37,987 bases of DNA from Chloroflexota bacterium (lineage in GTDB: Bacteria; Chloroflexota; Anaerolineae; J102). The stretch lies in assembly GCA_003353825.1 (NCBI GenBank), contig PIVW01000003.1, forward strand, positions 1-37,987, in the 5' to 3' direction. A program made the position numbers and the translations under genes. Under the pieces are notes generated by a model, which was given only the letters and a program-made list of their open reading frames with translations, did no database searches and had not been told where the DNA came from. The stretch's first letter is position 1. Each line of letters begins with the position of its first letter. Of the stretch, positions 14,963-24,090 are shown piece by piece.

Positions 14963-16606
14963 CTACTCTGCGACCCATGCGTCGTTGAGGAGGACGCGGC
15001 CCATTGGACCGATGACGACATCCTGGGCGTGGCCGCTGACAGCAATGACATCCAGCGGTTCGTAGAGTGGTTGCCAAGGGGCATCAGCCATGATCAGTTT
15101 GATCGCTTGTTGATAAAGTTGAGCCCGAGCGTCAGCATCCAGTTCATGAATCGCTTGAGCAAGTAATTCGTCGACGTCGGGATTGCTATAATGGGAACGG
15201 TTGGTGCTGCCGATCCGCTCCGATGCCAGATAAATATTGAGAACATCGGCGTCATTCCAACCGTATCGCCACACCATCATGTCGTAGTCGCCGGCGGTGG
15301 CAGCGCCCATAGCAGCCCTGGCGTCAAGTTGCAGGATATCGATAGGGACGCCGATGGCGCCAAACTGGCTCTGCAGCATGGCGGCAATGTCGCCGTTGGG
15401 AGCGCGAGTCGAGGTGAGGATGGTGGCCGCTAACAGTTCGCCACCTTTTTCCCAATTTCCATCGTCGTTTTTAGCGTAACCTGCCTTGACCAACAGCTCT
15501 TCAGCCCGGACAGGATCGTAGCCCAACTCGTGTTCGCAAAGGCTTTCGTCATAACCTGGTAGCGTAGAGGCCAGGGGCGTGCAGGAAACCTTACCAACAC
15601 CACCCAAGACGGCTTGCAGGATATCATCTTTCTGTACGGCGTGGGAGAGCGCTTGCCGAACGAGAACATCGTCGAAGGGTGCGCTGCCGGCGTTGAACCC
15701 GAGATAGATCACAGCGTTGATTGCCGCTTCGGTTAGCTGTGTGTCCTCAATCCCTTTGAGCTTTGCCAAGTGAGCGGGTTGGTTGACAAAGATGACATCC
15801 GCTTCACCTGCTTGAAAAGCAGCCAACTGCGTCGAGGCGTCGGGGATCACTTTGAACACGGCCTGATCGATGCTGGGCGCTGCTTTGTTTTCGACATCGA
15901 GTGGGCCCCACCGATAGTCAGGATTGCGATCCAGAGTGATGGCAACGCCGGGATCCCAGTCCGCCATCATAAAAGGACCGGTGCCGACAGGTTGCTGGGG
16001 CCAGGTGTCCCCTGCCTCTGCTACGGCTGTGGGACTGACAATACCGGCAAACGGCATGGAGATGGTTCCAAAGAAGACGGCTGACGGTTCTTCGAAAGTG
16101 AACTGTACGGTGTAATCATCGAGCGCCTGCACTGCTGCAATATCCTTGAGACCACCCGCAACCGGTGATTTGGAGCCCAAATCCATAAAGCGTTCGAAGG
16201 TGAAGACGACGGCATCTGCATCCATGGGGGCGCCATCGTGAAAGCTCACATCTTCACGTAATTTGAATGTAATCGCTGTGCCGTCATCGGAGACTTCCCA
16301 GCTTTCCGCCAGAAAAGGATGGTAGTTGCTGCCGGCATCACGATAGACGAGCGTATCGAAAATGTAGGGCAGGAGGATGTTCTGGCCGGATCCAGGAGTA
16401 CCGTGAGGGTCCAGACCTGACGGTTCGGTTGTGATCGCTCTGGAGATGATACCACCTTGTTTTGTCGCTTCTTCGGTTGCAGATTGCTCTTCGGCGGGTT
16501 CTGCCGGGACAGCGTCCTGAGCTGGTAGTTCAACACTAGCAACCGGGGCGCAGGCAGCGACTAATAAGAGCAGGAGGATGGAAAGTTCGGTGAGGTGCGT
16601 TTTCAT
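14963..16606 (-). CDS. extracellular solute-binding lipoprotein, family 5 (Dpp/Opp type)
   Basis: This 547-residue protein has a lipoprotein signal (MKTHLTELSILLLLLVAAC) with lipobox VAAC and lipidated Cys19, then an acidic Glu/Ala-rich linker (to about 50). The family 5 periplasmic-binding fold follows: LPYIFDTLVYRD, LAESWEVSDDGTAITFKLR, VSFHDGAPMDADAVVFTFER and VGTGPFMMADWD are classic. It captures peptides or related solutes outside the membrane for the DppB/DppC permeases. A strong ribosome site (AAGGAGAT) precedes ATG 16606. It is transcribed divergently from the heme operon, sharing the 190-base gap. Confidence 0.95.
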   Translation of the reverse strand: MKTHLTELSILLLLLVAACAPVASVELPAQDAVPAEPAEEQSATEEATKQGGIISRAITTEPSGLDPHGTPGSGQNILLPYIFDTLVYRDAGSNYHPFLAESWEVSDDGTAITFKLREDVSFHDGAPMDADAVVFTFERFMDLGSKSPVAGGLKDIAAVQALDDYTVQFTFEEPSAVFFGTISMPFAGIVSPTAVAEAGDTWPQQPVGTGPFMMADWDPGVAITLDRNPDYRWGPLDVENKAAPSIDQAVFKVIPDASTQLAAFQAGEADVIFVNQPAHLAKLKGIEDTQLTEAAINAVIYLGFNAGSAPFDDVLVRQALSHAVQKDDILQAVLGGVGKVSCTPLASTLPGYDESLCEHELGYDPVRAEELLVKAGYAKNDDGNWEKGGELLAATILTSTRAPNGDIAAMLQSQFGAIGVPIDILQLDARAAMGAATAGDYDMMVWRYGWNDADVLNIYLASERIGSTNRSHYSNPDVDELLAQAIHELDADARAQLYQQAIKLIMADAPWQPLYEPLDVIAVSGHAQDVVIGPMGRVLLNDAWVAE

Positions 16607-16701
16607 GGTAGCCGTTTGATCTCCTTCTTGGTTTGGGTTATGATCTCAAATCCTACAGAAACATGAGTAAAACTATAATATCTTATTAAAGATTACGTGA
16701 A

Positions 16702-16743
16702 TATGATCATTATCATACACAAGTCCAGAAAACTGTCTATGCT
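16702..16743 (+). promoter_or_regulatory. FNR/CRP-type palindrome and candidate promoter of the heme operon
   Basis: TATGAT-CATT-ATCATA (16702-16717) is a perfect 6-bp inverted repeat with a 4-base spacer and contains TGAT-N4-ATCA, the core of FNR-family sites. A -10-like TATGCT occurs at 16738-16743. Transcription starting near 16751 would put the palindrome centre at -41.5, the classic class II activator position. A Fur-type site is an alternative reading of the same AT-rich sequence. The site also lies about 95 bases upstream of the divergent lipoprotein gene. Confidence 0.5.
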
Positions 16744-16797
16744 TTAGATCATATCCTGAACAGATCGTAGTAAACTTTCATTTTTCTGGAGCCATTT

Positions 16798-18003
16798 ATG
16801 CCTTATCCCCCTCCGCGTCTCATATTTTGGGAAACCACTGCCGGCTGTAATCTCGAGTGCATTCATTGTCGCCGCATCACGGTAGCCGATCAATTGCTTC
16901 CTCAGGACCTGAATAGCGCGGAAGCATTTGATCTAATAGACCAGATTACCGCTTTCGCCCGACCGATCTTCATTCTCTCGGGTGGTGAGCCTCTTTTCCG
17001 GCCAGACATTTTCGATATCGCCCGCTATGCCAGTGACGCCGGTCTGATCGTTGCTCTGGCCAGCAATGGTACGCTCATAGATGAATCGATCGCCAAAGAG
17101 ATAAAGAAAGCGGGTATTCGTCGGGTAAGTATTAGCTTTGACGGCGCCGACGCCTCTACCCACGATATTTTCCGAGGACCCGGCAATTTTGATTTGGCCC
17201 TGAAAGGTATGCGCCATCTTGGCAAGGTTGGGGTTCCGTATCAGATCAATACAACCGTCGCCAAACACAATATCCATCAGATGGACGAGACATACGCGCT
17301 GGCTAAGGAACTGGGGTCTTCGGCATTGCATCTGTTTTTGCTGGTGCCAGTGGGTTGCGGTGTCGAAATCGCCGAGGACCAGATGATCGATCCCTATGAG
17401 TATGAAGAAGTGTTGAATTGGATGTACGACCGGGAAATGGAAGGGGAGATCGAGCTCAAGGCGACCTGCGCTCCCCATTATTTCCGCATTTTCAATCAGC
17501 GCCAGACGGAAGAACGCCGCCAGGGCACTTTCCGCAAACGCCCCGATAGCTTGCATCGCCAAAAGCATGCTGGAGGCGGGCATCCCGGTGGCCATTCCAG
17601 CGGACATGGCAAGGGGCATCCCGGCAGCAATGGCCATCCAGGCACGGAACAGGCTCGACAGGCCATGAATGCGATGACAAAAGGTTGTCTTGCCGGCACC
17701 GGTGTGTGCTTTGTCAGCCATCGTGGTGAGATCTTCCCCTGTGGCTATTTGCCGGTCGAAGTGGGCAACATACGAACACAGCCATTTCAAGAGATCTGGG
17801 AGGGCGCGAATGTGTTCAATGATCTGCGGGAATTTCCGGCAGAAGGTGATGGCGGAAAATGCGGCATCTGTGAGTTCCATAATGTTTGTTCCGGTTGCCG
17901 CGCCCGCTCCTATGGTATGATCGGCGATTATCTTGCTGAAGAGCCGTTCTGCTTGTATACACCTCGCCAACTCGAAGAGACCCTAACGCTTAGCAGCGCT
18001 TAA
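16798..18003 (+). CDS. ahbD: AhbD/NirJ-type radical SAM SPASM protein, probable anaerobic coproheme decarboxylase
   Basis: This 401-residue radical SAM enzyme has the cluster motif C17-X3-C21-X2-C24 in TTAGCNLECIHCRR, then LSGGEPLFRP and SFDGADASTHDIFRG. The C-terminal SPASM-type Cys set comprises C297, C304, C315, C355, C358, C364, C367 and C385. PRLIFWETTAGCNL at the N-terminus resembles AhbD (heme synthase of the siroheme route, which oxidatively decarboxylates coproheme) and NirJ. Position at the head of a full heme operon supports a heme role; AhbD over AhbC is chosen because no siroheme decarboxylase genes are nearby. Between the core and SPASM regions lies a His/Gly-rich insert (about 253-282, seven His), which may bind metal. 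The ribosome site TGGAG precedes the start. Confidence 0.75.
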   Translation: MPYPPPRLIFWETTAGCNLECIHCRRITVADQLLPQDLNSAEAFDLIDQITAFARPIFILSGGEPLFRPDIFDIARYASDAGLIVALASNGTLIDESIAKEIKKAGIRRVSISFDGADASTHDIFRGPGNFDLALKGMRHLGKVGVPYQINTTVAKHNIHQMDETYALAKELGSSALHLFLLVPVGCGVEIAEDQMIDPYEYEEVLNWMYDREMEGEIELKATCAPHYFRIFNQRQTEERRQGTFRKRPDSLHRQKHAGGGHPGGHSSGHGKGHPGSNGHPGTEQARQAMNAMTKGCLAGTGVCFVSHRGEIFPCGYLPVEVGNIRTQPFQEIWEGANVFNDLREFPAEGDGGKCGICEFHNVCSGCRARSYGMIGDYLAEEPFCLYTPRQLEETLTLSSA

Positions 18004-18067
18004 TCGCCTCTGCTGCGAACGATAAGCACGGGCACTCATTCCTATACCACTTTTTGCAGGCAGTTTC

Positions 18068-19378
18068 ATGCCACAGTCGCTGATAACGCAATCACATCTC
18101 ATCTGTATTGGATTCAACCACCGATCGTCATCGGTGGCGCTGCGAGAACAACTCAATTGCCCGCTGCAGTCTCTCAAACAGCATGCATTCCACCCATCCT
18201 TTGCCCATAACGACAGCAATGGGACTACGATCCACGAATTGGCATTGCTATCGACATGTAATCGTTGGGAGCTTTATTCCATAGTCAGTGATTCGACAAG
18301 CGATGTTCGGGCATCGATGATTGGCCTGGTGGCAGAAGCCCATCAATTGGATGTCTCTATACTGGCGGAAAAGGCCCATTTTTATCGGGGCGATGAAGCC
18401 ATTCAACACCTTCACAGGGTGGCATGCGGGCTGGAGTCGCAGGTTCTGGGGGAAGATCAGGTGCTGGGACAGGTGTCTGGCGCCTGCCGTGAGGCGGTTG
18501 AAACAGCCTCGGTTGGCATCGTGCTTGATTCCGTGTTTCGTAGTGCCATCTCCGCAGGCAGGAGCGCGCGCACACAAACCGCTATCGCCAATCATCCTGC
18601 CAGCATTAGTTCCGTAGCATTGGCAGCGGCCCAGGCTGCTGTTGGGGACTTGAGCGGACGGCGAGTCTTGGTGGTCGGTTTGGGGGAGATGGCCGAGCTA
18701 GCACTAAAATCCCTGCGCGCACGTGGCGTCAACACAATTGGTTTGGTCAACCGTACCTATGCCCGTGCCCTGGCTGAAGCTAAAGGTGGGGGGTATCGAG
18801 TCTGGCCATGGCAAGCACTCGCTGAAGCGCTGACCTGGGCGGATGTGGTGATCACGGCTACCGGTGCGAGCACATCCGTCATCTCTGCAAAGACACTGCA
18901 TGCGGCCGTGGCGGACCGCAGAAAACCACCTCTGGTGATCGTGGATATAGCCGTCCCCAGAGATGTTGCCCCCGATGCAAGATCGCTGCCCGGTGTACGT
19001 CTGATCGGTATAGAGGATCTAGAGATGACACTCGACGAAAACCTGGCGGCACGCCGCCGGGCCATTCCTCATGTCGAAGCCATTATCAGTCAGGAAATGG
19101 CCTGTCTAGATGCCAGGCTACAGGAATTGGCTGTCCGTCCCCTCATCACCAACTTGAGGCACAAGGCAGAAGCCATACGCAGCCAGGAATTGCAGCGAAC
19201 GCTTAAGTATCTGGGTGATGTCGAACCTGAGACATTGTCCCATATCCAGCACTTATCTCACTCGCTGGTAAACAAGCTACTCCATGAGCCGACAGTTCGG
19301 TTACGGGCAAAAGCCAATCAGGGAGAAGCAGAACTGTACATTGATACAGTGCGCGATCTCTTTGACCTGGAGGTATAG
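18068..19378 (+). CDS. hemA: glutamyl-tRNA reductase
   Basis: This 436-residue enzyme makes the first committed step of C5 tetrapyrrole synthesis, reducing glutamyl-tRNA to glutamate-1-semialdehyde with NADPH. The catalytic Cys64 lies in LLSTCNRWELY. GLESQVLGEDQVLGQV is the conserved substrate-site helix, and GRRVLVVGLGEMAELALKSL (about 198-217) is the NADPH fold. The C-terminal dimerisation domain contains HLSHSLVNKLLHEPTVRL. It follows the radical SAM gene after 64 bases and precedes hemC by 7 bases. Its product is used by HemL at the far end of the same operon. The protein has full length and all expected motifs. Confidence 0.97.
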   Translation: MPQSLITQSHLICIGFNHRSSSVALREQLNCPLQSLKQHAFHPSFAHNDSNGTTIHELALLSTCNRWELYSIVSDSTSDVRASMIGLVAEAHQLDVSILAEKAHFYRGDEAIQHLHRVACGLESQVLGEDQVLGQVSGACREAVETASVGIVLDSVFRSAISAGRSARTQTAIANHPASISSVALAAAQAAVGDLSGRRVLVVGLGEMAELALKSLRARGVNTIGLVNRTYARALAEAKGGGYRVWPWQALAEALTWADVVITATGASTSVISAKTLHAAVADRRKPPLVIVDIAVPRDVAPDARSLPGVRLIGIEDLEMTLDENLAARRRAIPHVEAIISQEMACLDARLQELAVRPLITNLRHKAEAIRSQELQRTLKYLGDVEPETLSHIQHLSHSLVNKLLHEPTVRLRAKANQGEAELYIDTVRDLFDLEV

Positions 19379-19385
19379 GTAGCCT

Positions 19386-20309
19386 ATGTCGGCATCAAGT
19401 AAGCAGATCTGGGCCATCGGCACGCGTAAGTCAGCCCTGGCGCAATGGCAGACACAATTTGTGAGCTCGTTGCTTATGGCTGCCTGGCCGCAGTCGCACT
19501 TCAGTATTAAGTTTTTCAGCACCCAGGGTGATGTGATCTTGGAGAAACCTCTCCCGCAGATTGGGGGCAAGGGGCTATTTACACAGGAATTGGAGAACGC
19601 CTTGCGAGAGGGTGAAATTGATTTTGCCGTACATTCCTTAAAAGACCTGCCGGTCGAACATGCACCAGGTCTGACCCTGGGAGCCATCTTTGGCCGCAAC
19701 GAAGTACGGGATGTACTTATCGCCAGACATGACTGGACGCTGGAAACACTGCCAGAATCTGCCATCGTCGGTACCAGTAGCCTCAGACGTCAGGCGCAGT
19801 TGCTGGATCAGCGATCTGATCTCAGGGTGCGTTCAATTCGGGGCAATGTGGGCACTCGCATCGAGAAAGTGGTTGCCGGTGATTTCGATGCTATTGTCTT
19901 GGCGGGAACAGGCGTCGAGAGATTGTCGTTGTCTGGTCATATCAGCCAGTGGCTACCACTCGATGTCATGCTGCCGGCGCCAGGACAAGGAGCTTTGGCA
20001 GTGCAATGTCGAGAAGATGATACAGAAACGCTGAATTTACTGGCCGAGATCGATGCGGCTGAGCTGCGTATGTGTACGCACACTGAACGCACCTTTCTTC
20101 ATGCGCTGGGTGCTGGCTGCTCGACGCCGGTTGCCGCTTACGCCACGCTTGAGTCAGGTGTGCTGGCGATGTCGGTGTTGGCCGCAGCCCCCGATGGTAG
20201 CGAGATCGTTCGGGCCGAGGGGGTAGATAGTGATCCAGTTGGGCTTGGCAATATTCTAGCTGAACGAGTACTGTCACTCGGCGGCGGGGAGATTCTGGCT
20301 CGTGTCTGA
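19386..20309 (+). CDS. hemC: hydroxymethylbilane synthase (porphobilinogen deaminase)
   Basis: This 307-residue enzyme polymerises four porphobilinogens into hydroxymethylbilane. The N-terminal IGTRKSALAQWQT, the basic segment TSSLRRQAQLLDQR and RSIRGNVGTRIEK, and the dipyrromethane-cofactor attachment Cys245 in LGAGCSTPVAAY are all present. LPAPGQGALAVQCRED is also typical. The gene is 7 bases behind hemA, and its last 8 bases overlap hemD. Confidence 0.97.
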   Translation: MSASSKQIWAIGTRKSALAQWQTQFVSSLLMAAWPQSHFSIKFFSTQGDVILEKPLPQIGGKGLFTQELENALREGEIDFAVHSLKDLPVEHAPGLTLGAIFGRNEVRDVLIARHDWTLETLPESAIVGTSSLRRQAQLLDQRSDLRVRSIRGNVGTRIEKVVAGDFDAIVLAGTGVERLSLSGHISQWLPLDVMLPAPGQGALAVQCREDDTETLNLLAEIDAAELRMCTHTERTFLHALGAGCSTPVAAYATLESGVLAMSVLAAAPDGSEIVRAEGVDSDPVGLGNILAERVLSLGGGEILARV

Positions 20310-21075
20310 AGCCCTGCAAAATCGCCGTGTGGTTGTGACACGTAGTGTAGATCAGGCTCTGGCGTTGGTTGCCGACTTGGAGCGTTTGGGTGCTATCCCG
20401 CTGGTGGTTCCCGCCATCCAATTCGTATCACTGCCGGCCGATCAGTTGGACGATGCCCTGTGCCGGATCACGACCTACGATTGGCTGATATTCACCAGTG
20501 CCAACGCCGTAAGGTTTTTTTTCGACTATGTCGATACCTTGGCAATGGCCACTTCCTTGCCAAAACTCGCTGCTATCGGCGACGCCACCGCCGATCTGCT
20601 AAGATCGAGAAATGTGGAACCCGATTTTGTGCCCTCTCAATTTATGGGCGAACAGTTGGTGCAGGGTCTTGGTGAACTACGAGATGCTCGAGTACTGCTG
20701 CCCCGTTCACGCATAGGCCGGCCTGAAGTCGTAGAGTCGTTGCAGGCATGCGGCGCGCAGGTCGACGATATCGCTTTATACGATACGATTACAGCGCCAG
20801 CGCACCCCGCCATGTTGGCAGAACTTGGCCAAGGTTTCGATGCCATAATCTTTACCAGTCCCTCCAGCGTGCGGAATTTTCTGAAGATAATCGAGGATAT
20901 GCCTGATCTGAGGGAACAGCTCGACCAAGCCGCCATCGCCTGTATTGGCCCTACGACGGCTGCAACTGCACAAGAAAATGACCTGGTCGTATCCGTTATG
21001 CCGGAGGTTTATACTATCGCCGCTCTGACCCAGGCGCTCGCCAGTTATTACGATTTACAACCCATATTAACATGA
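20302..21075 (+). CDS. hemD: uroporphyrinogen-III synthase
   Basis: This 257-residue enzyme cyclises hydroxymethylbilane with inversion of ring D. The family is poorly conserved, but [50 protein letters not shown] and [13 protein letters not shown] fit the two-domain fold. Start is GTG at 20302, overlapping the hemC stop by 8 bases; no other start would give the full N-terminal strand. The stop overlaps the hemB start (ATGA). Operon position between hemC and hemB fixes the assignment. Confidence 0.93.
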   Translation: MSEALQNRRVVVTRSVDQALALVADLERLGAIPLVVPAIQFVSLPADQLDDALCRITTYDWLIFTSANAVRFFFDYVDTLAMATSLPKLAAIGDATADLLRSRNVEPDFVPSQFMGEQLVQGLGELRDARVLLPRSRIGRPEVVESLQACGAQVDDIALYDTITAPAHPAMLAELGQGFDAIIFTSPSSVRNFLKIIEDMPDLREQLDQAAIACIGPTTAATAQENDLVVSVMPEVYTIAALTQALASYYDLQPILT

Positions 21076-22067
21076 ATTCATATCCATCTGCTTCATATCC
21101 GACAAAACGCCATAGACGCTTGCGCCGTACGCCATCGCTCAGACGAATGGTTAGGGAGACGCATCTCTCGCCTGCGGACTTTATCTATCCATTGTTCGTA
21201 CAACATGGCCAGAATGTCTGCCAACCCATTGCCTCGATGCCGGGACAGTTTCGCCTGCCGCTCGACCAACTATCAGCAGAGGCGAACGAGATCATGAGCC
21301 TGGGTATCCCGGCCGTGATCCTTTTTGGCATTCCTGCTGAAAAAGATGCGGTTGGGCTGGAGAATTTCGCAGATAATGGCATCGTGCAGCAGGCGATTCG
21401 CTTGCTCAAAGAGGCTGAGCCCGACTTGGTCGTGATCAGCGATGTCTGTTTGTGCGAGTACACCGATCATGGCCACTGTGGACTACTGAACCCTGCCGGC
21501 GAGATCCTCAATGATGAAACTCTCGATATCCTGGCAACAGTGGCGATTTCCCACACCAGAGCAGGGGCAGATATTGTTGCCCCAAGTGGCATGATGGATG
21601 GTATGGTACAAGCAATCCGTTTGGGTCTCGACGCACATGGTTTTCACCAGACGCCGATTATGTCGTATGCCGTCAAGTATGCCTCTGCGTTTTACGGACC
21701 CTTCCGCGAAGCTGCCGATGGTGCGCCGAAATTTGGTGATCGTCGCAGCCATCAGATGGATGCTGCCAATGTGAAGGAAGCGCTACGTGAAGCTGGTGCA
21801 GACGTGTCTGAAGGCGCCGATTTTCTCATGGTAAAACCGGCATTGGCGTACCTCGATGTGATTGCGCGCGTCAAGGACCGCTATCCCCATATCCCTCTGG
21901 CAGCATACAATGTCAGCGGCGAGTATGCGATGCTCAAAGCCGCTGCGGCCAACGGCTGGCTCAACGAACAGGAGGTCGTCTTGGAGACACTTCTAAGCAT
22001 AAAAAGAGCCGGTGCTGATCTTATAATAACCTATCACGCCAAAGAAGCGGCTCGTTGGCTGACGTAA
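21072..22067 (+). CDS. hemB: delta-aminolevulinic acid dehydratase (porphobilinogen synthase)
   Basis: This 331-residue enzyme condenses two 5-aminolevulinates to porphobilinogen. Schiff-base lysines are K202 ([14 protein letters not shown]) and K255 ([13 protein letters not shown]). The metal-binding cysteine set C126, C128 and C136 in [15 protein letters not shown] indicates a zinc-dependent form. The N-terminus [16 protein letters not shown] is normal. It overlaps hemD by four bases. A 177-base gap without a recognisable gene follows before hemQ, so a second promoter may lie there, but I cannot define one. Confidence 0.98.
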   Translation: MNSYPSASYPTKRHRRLRRTPSLRRMVRETHLSPADFIYPLFVQHGQNVCQPIASMPGQFRLPLDQLSAEANEIMSLGIPAVILFGIPAEKDAVGLENFADNGIVQQAIRLLKEAEPDLVVISDVCLCEYTDHGHCGLLNPAGEILNDETLDILATVAISHTRAGADIVAPSGMMDGMVQAIRLGLDAHGFHQTPIMSYAVKYASAFYGPFREAADGAPKFGDRRSHQMDAANVKEALREAGADVSEGADFLMVKPALAYLDVIARVKDRYPHIPLAAYNVSGEYAMLKAAAANGWLNEQEVVLETLLSIKRAGADLIITYHAKEAARWLT

Positions 22068-22244
22068 CAGATTACCCTGAGATGAGATAGGCCACAAAGT
22101 ACATAGCCTTAAACTCGATTAGCTCTTATAGAATCTGCGTACCTCCAACAAAATAGGCATGCCTCGTTAGCACCACGCACCACGTGTTTTCCAGAACCAC
22201 GCGAAACCCTAATGAATCAAGCTATTCATATTTGAGAAAAAGTC

Positions 22245-22973
22245 ATGGCAAATACGACAATTGAGACTATCGATATATCTGAAAAAGGACGAAACCAGAT
22301 CGGTGAGGCCATCTCACTGGACCGGCGCCTGTTCATGCAACTGCTTGCCTTTGGTGGCGTTAGCAACGTCGCTTCCTTGATAGAGGCACTGGCTGAGGCG
22401 AATCTTCCTGGCGCGCTCTATGCGGATGTCAATGATCCCCAGGGTGTGGCGCTTTTATCCTTTACCGAGGATCCAGATTTCTTTATTGATGTGGCTCGAC
22501 CCTTTGTCAAAGCCCCACCATTCAATTTGTTGAGCCCCAAACCTGAGTATACGATGCTGGGCCGAACCTACGCAATTGGCTATGAAAATGATCTGGAACA
22601 GGCCTTGATCACGCGGCCGCGGCAGAAGGTATGTAATACGGCTATGCCCTGGGCCATCTGGTATCCGCTGCGTCGCTCCGGCAGTTTTGAACAGTTGTCT
22701 GCGCAAGAGCAACGTCAGATTTTGGCAGAACATGGGGGCATTGGTCGAGCTTACGGGCGGGCGGGGTACGGCACCGATATCCGACTGGCCTCACATGGTC
22801 TTGACAAGAATGACAATGATTTTACCGTCGCCCTGCTGGGTCCTGAACTTTACCCCCTTTCGAGTATTGTCCAACGTATGCGTAAAACAAAACAGACCTC
22901 TTTGTATCTGGAACATTTGGGGCCATTCTTTATTGGAAAAGCGATTTGGCAAAACGAGGGGCACGGCAAATGA
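22245..22973 (+). CDS. hemQ: HemQ/ChdC coproheme decarboxylase, chlorite dismutase family
   Basis: This 242-residue protein belongs to the chlorite dismutase fold. In the coproporphyrin-dependent route it uses peroxide to decarboxylate iron-coproporphyrin III twice, giving heme b. Probable proximal heme ligand H163 lies in AEHGGIGRAYG. The candidate catalytic Tyr140 is in IWYPLRRSGSFEQLS, and GLDKNDNDFTVALLG is the conserved C-terminal strand. The true chlorite-splitting enzymes have a distal Arg environment that I cannot confirm here. Operon context with hemE, hemH and hemY, and absence of hemN/hemF, supports the heme role. The stop overlaps the hemE start. Confidence 0.88.
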   Translation: MANTTIETIDISEKGRNQIGEAISLDRRLFMQLLAFGGVSNVASLIEALAEANLPGALYADVNDPQGVALLSFTEDPDFFIDVARPFVKAPPFNLLSPKPEYTMLGRTYAIGYENDLEQALITRPRQKVCNTAMPWAIWYPLRRSGSFEQLSAQEQRQILAEHGGIGRAYGRAGYGTDIRLASHGLDKNDNDFTVALLGPELYPLSSIVQRMRKTKQTSLYLEHLGPFFIGKAIWQNEGHGK

Positions 22974-24061
22974 ATCACCCTCAACCTGCTCGTCTAACTG
23001 AAGAGTCGCAACTTGTAACGAGCTCGCGCTTTCTGCGAGCCTGCCGAGGCCTGCCCGTGGACCATACCCCAATCTGGCTGATGCGTCAGGCCGGCAGGTA
23101 TATGCCGGAGTACCGTGCTGTGCGCGCCCAACACAGCATGTTAGATGTAATAAGCACGCCTGAGCTAGCAGCCGAAGTGACCCTCCAACCTATCGATGCC
23201 TTCGGCTTTGATGCCGCCATCATCTTTGCCGATATCTTGCCCTCCCTCATCGGCATGGGGCTGAAACTGGACTTCGTTTCCGGAAAGGGACCGGTCATCG
23301 ACAATGCACTTGACAGCACTTACAAGATCGATCTTTTGGCCACGCCACCGGCTGAAGATACGATTCTGGCAGGGACCTTGCAAGCGATCCGGCTTGTTGC
23401 GGCGCAATTGAATCCTCGCGGTATTCCCTTGATCGGCTTTGCCGGCGCTCCCTTCACACTTGCCAGCTATGCCATCGAGGGGGGCGGCTCGAAGAACTAC
23501 AGTAAAGTCAAGGCACTGCTGTACAGCGAACCGGCGGCGTGGAAACGCCTGATGAACAAACTGGTGACCGTTCAGGCTGATTACCTGCTCAAACAGGTCG
23601 AAGCAGGCGCGTCCGCTCTACAACTTTTCGATTCCTGGGTAGGGAGCGCTTTAGGGCGTGATGACTATCTGCGCTACGTGCAACCCTATAATACGGCTCT
23701 GTACAGACAATTACAGCGCGCCCAGGTTCCGGTTATCAATTTCAGTGCCGGGACTGCTCCATATATCAAAGATGTGATCGCCTGTGGTGGTGATGTCGCC
23801 GGCGTTGACTGGCGTATGCCGCTGGACTGGTATTGGCAGAAGATCGGATACGAGCATCCTATTCAGGGAAATCTGGACCCCACCCTTTTGCTGGCACCCT
23901 GGCGGGAGTTGGCATACCATGCCGACGCCCTTCTCGGCAGTGCCGCAGATCGCCCCGGCCACATCTTTAATCTCGGACATGGCATTTTGCCTAACACCCC
24001 AATCGAAAATGTACAACGTCTCGCCGATCTCGTGCGAGAACGCACGACAGCTCCCATTTGA
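22970..24061 (+). CDS. hemE: uroporphyrinogen decarboxylase
   Basis: This 363-residue enzyme converts uroporphyrinogen III to coproporphyrinogen III. The family signature WLMRQAGRYMPEYRAVR holds the substrate arginines. FADILPSLIGMG contains the catalytic Asp, and LIGFAGAPFTLASYAIEGG and GHGILPNTPIENV are present. ATG 22970 overlaps the hemQ stop as ATGA and gives the normal N-terminus; an in-frame upstream start at 22946 would run inside hemQ and is less likely. The product feeds HemY, HemH and HemQ encoded around it. Confidence 0.98.
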   Translation: MNHPQPARLTEESQLVTSSRFLRACRGLPVDHTPIWLMRQAGRYMPEYRAVRAQHSMLDVISTPELAAEVTLQPIDAFGFDAAIIFADILPSLIGMGLKLDFVSGKGPVIDNALDSTYKIDLLATPPAEDTILAGTLQAIRLVAAQLNPRGIPLIGFAGAPFTLASYAIEGGGSKNYSKVKALLYSEPAAWKRLMNKLVTVQADYLLKQVEAGASALQLFDSWVGSALGRDDYLRYVQPYNTALYRQLQRAQVPVINFSAGTAPYIKDVIACGGDVAGVDWRMPLDWYWQKIGYEHPIQGNLDPTLLLAPWRELAYHADALLGSAADRPGHIFNLGHGILPNTPIENVQRLADLVRERTTAPI

Positions 24062-24086
24062 TCGATATATAAAATCGATATATAAA
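24061..24086. repeat. 13-bp direct tandem repeat before hemH
   Basis: Two adjoining copies of ATCGATATATAAA occupy most of the 29-base hemE-hemH gap. Each copy contains a short ATCGAT palindrome. No role is evident, and the hemH gene lacks a strong ribosome site there. Confidence 0.7.
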
Positions 24087-24090
24087 CCTG

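Noticed and set aside
16933..17970. Long 345-codon minus-strand open frame across the radical SAM gene.
   Set aside because: It is antisense to a gene with clear cluster motifs, and its translation shows no family features; a shadow of codon usage.
22068..22244. Possible internal promoter or small gene between hemB and hemQ.
   Set aside because: I could not find a convincing -35/-10 pair or an open frame with a ribosome site in these 177 bases.
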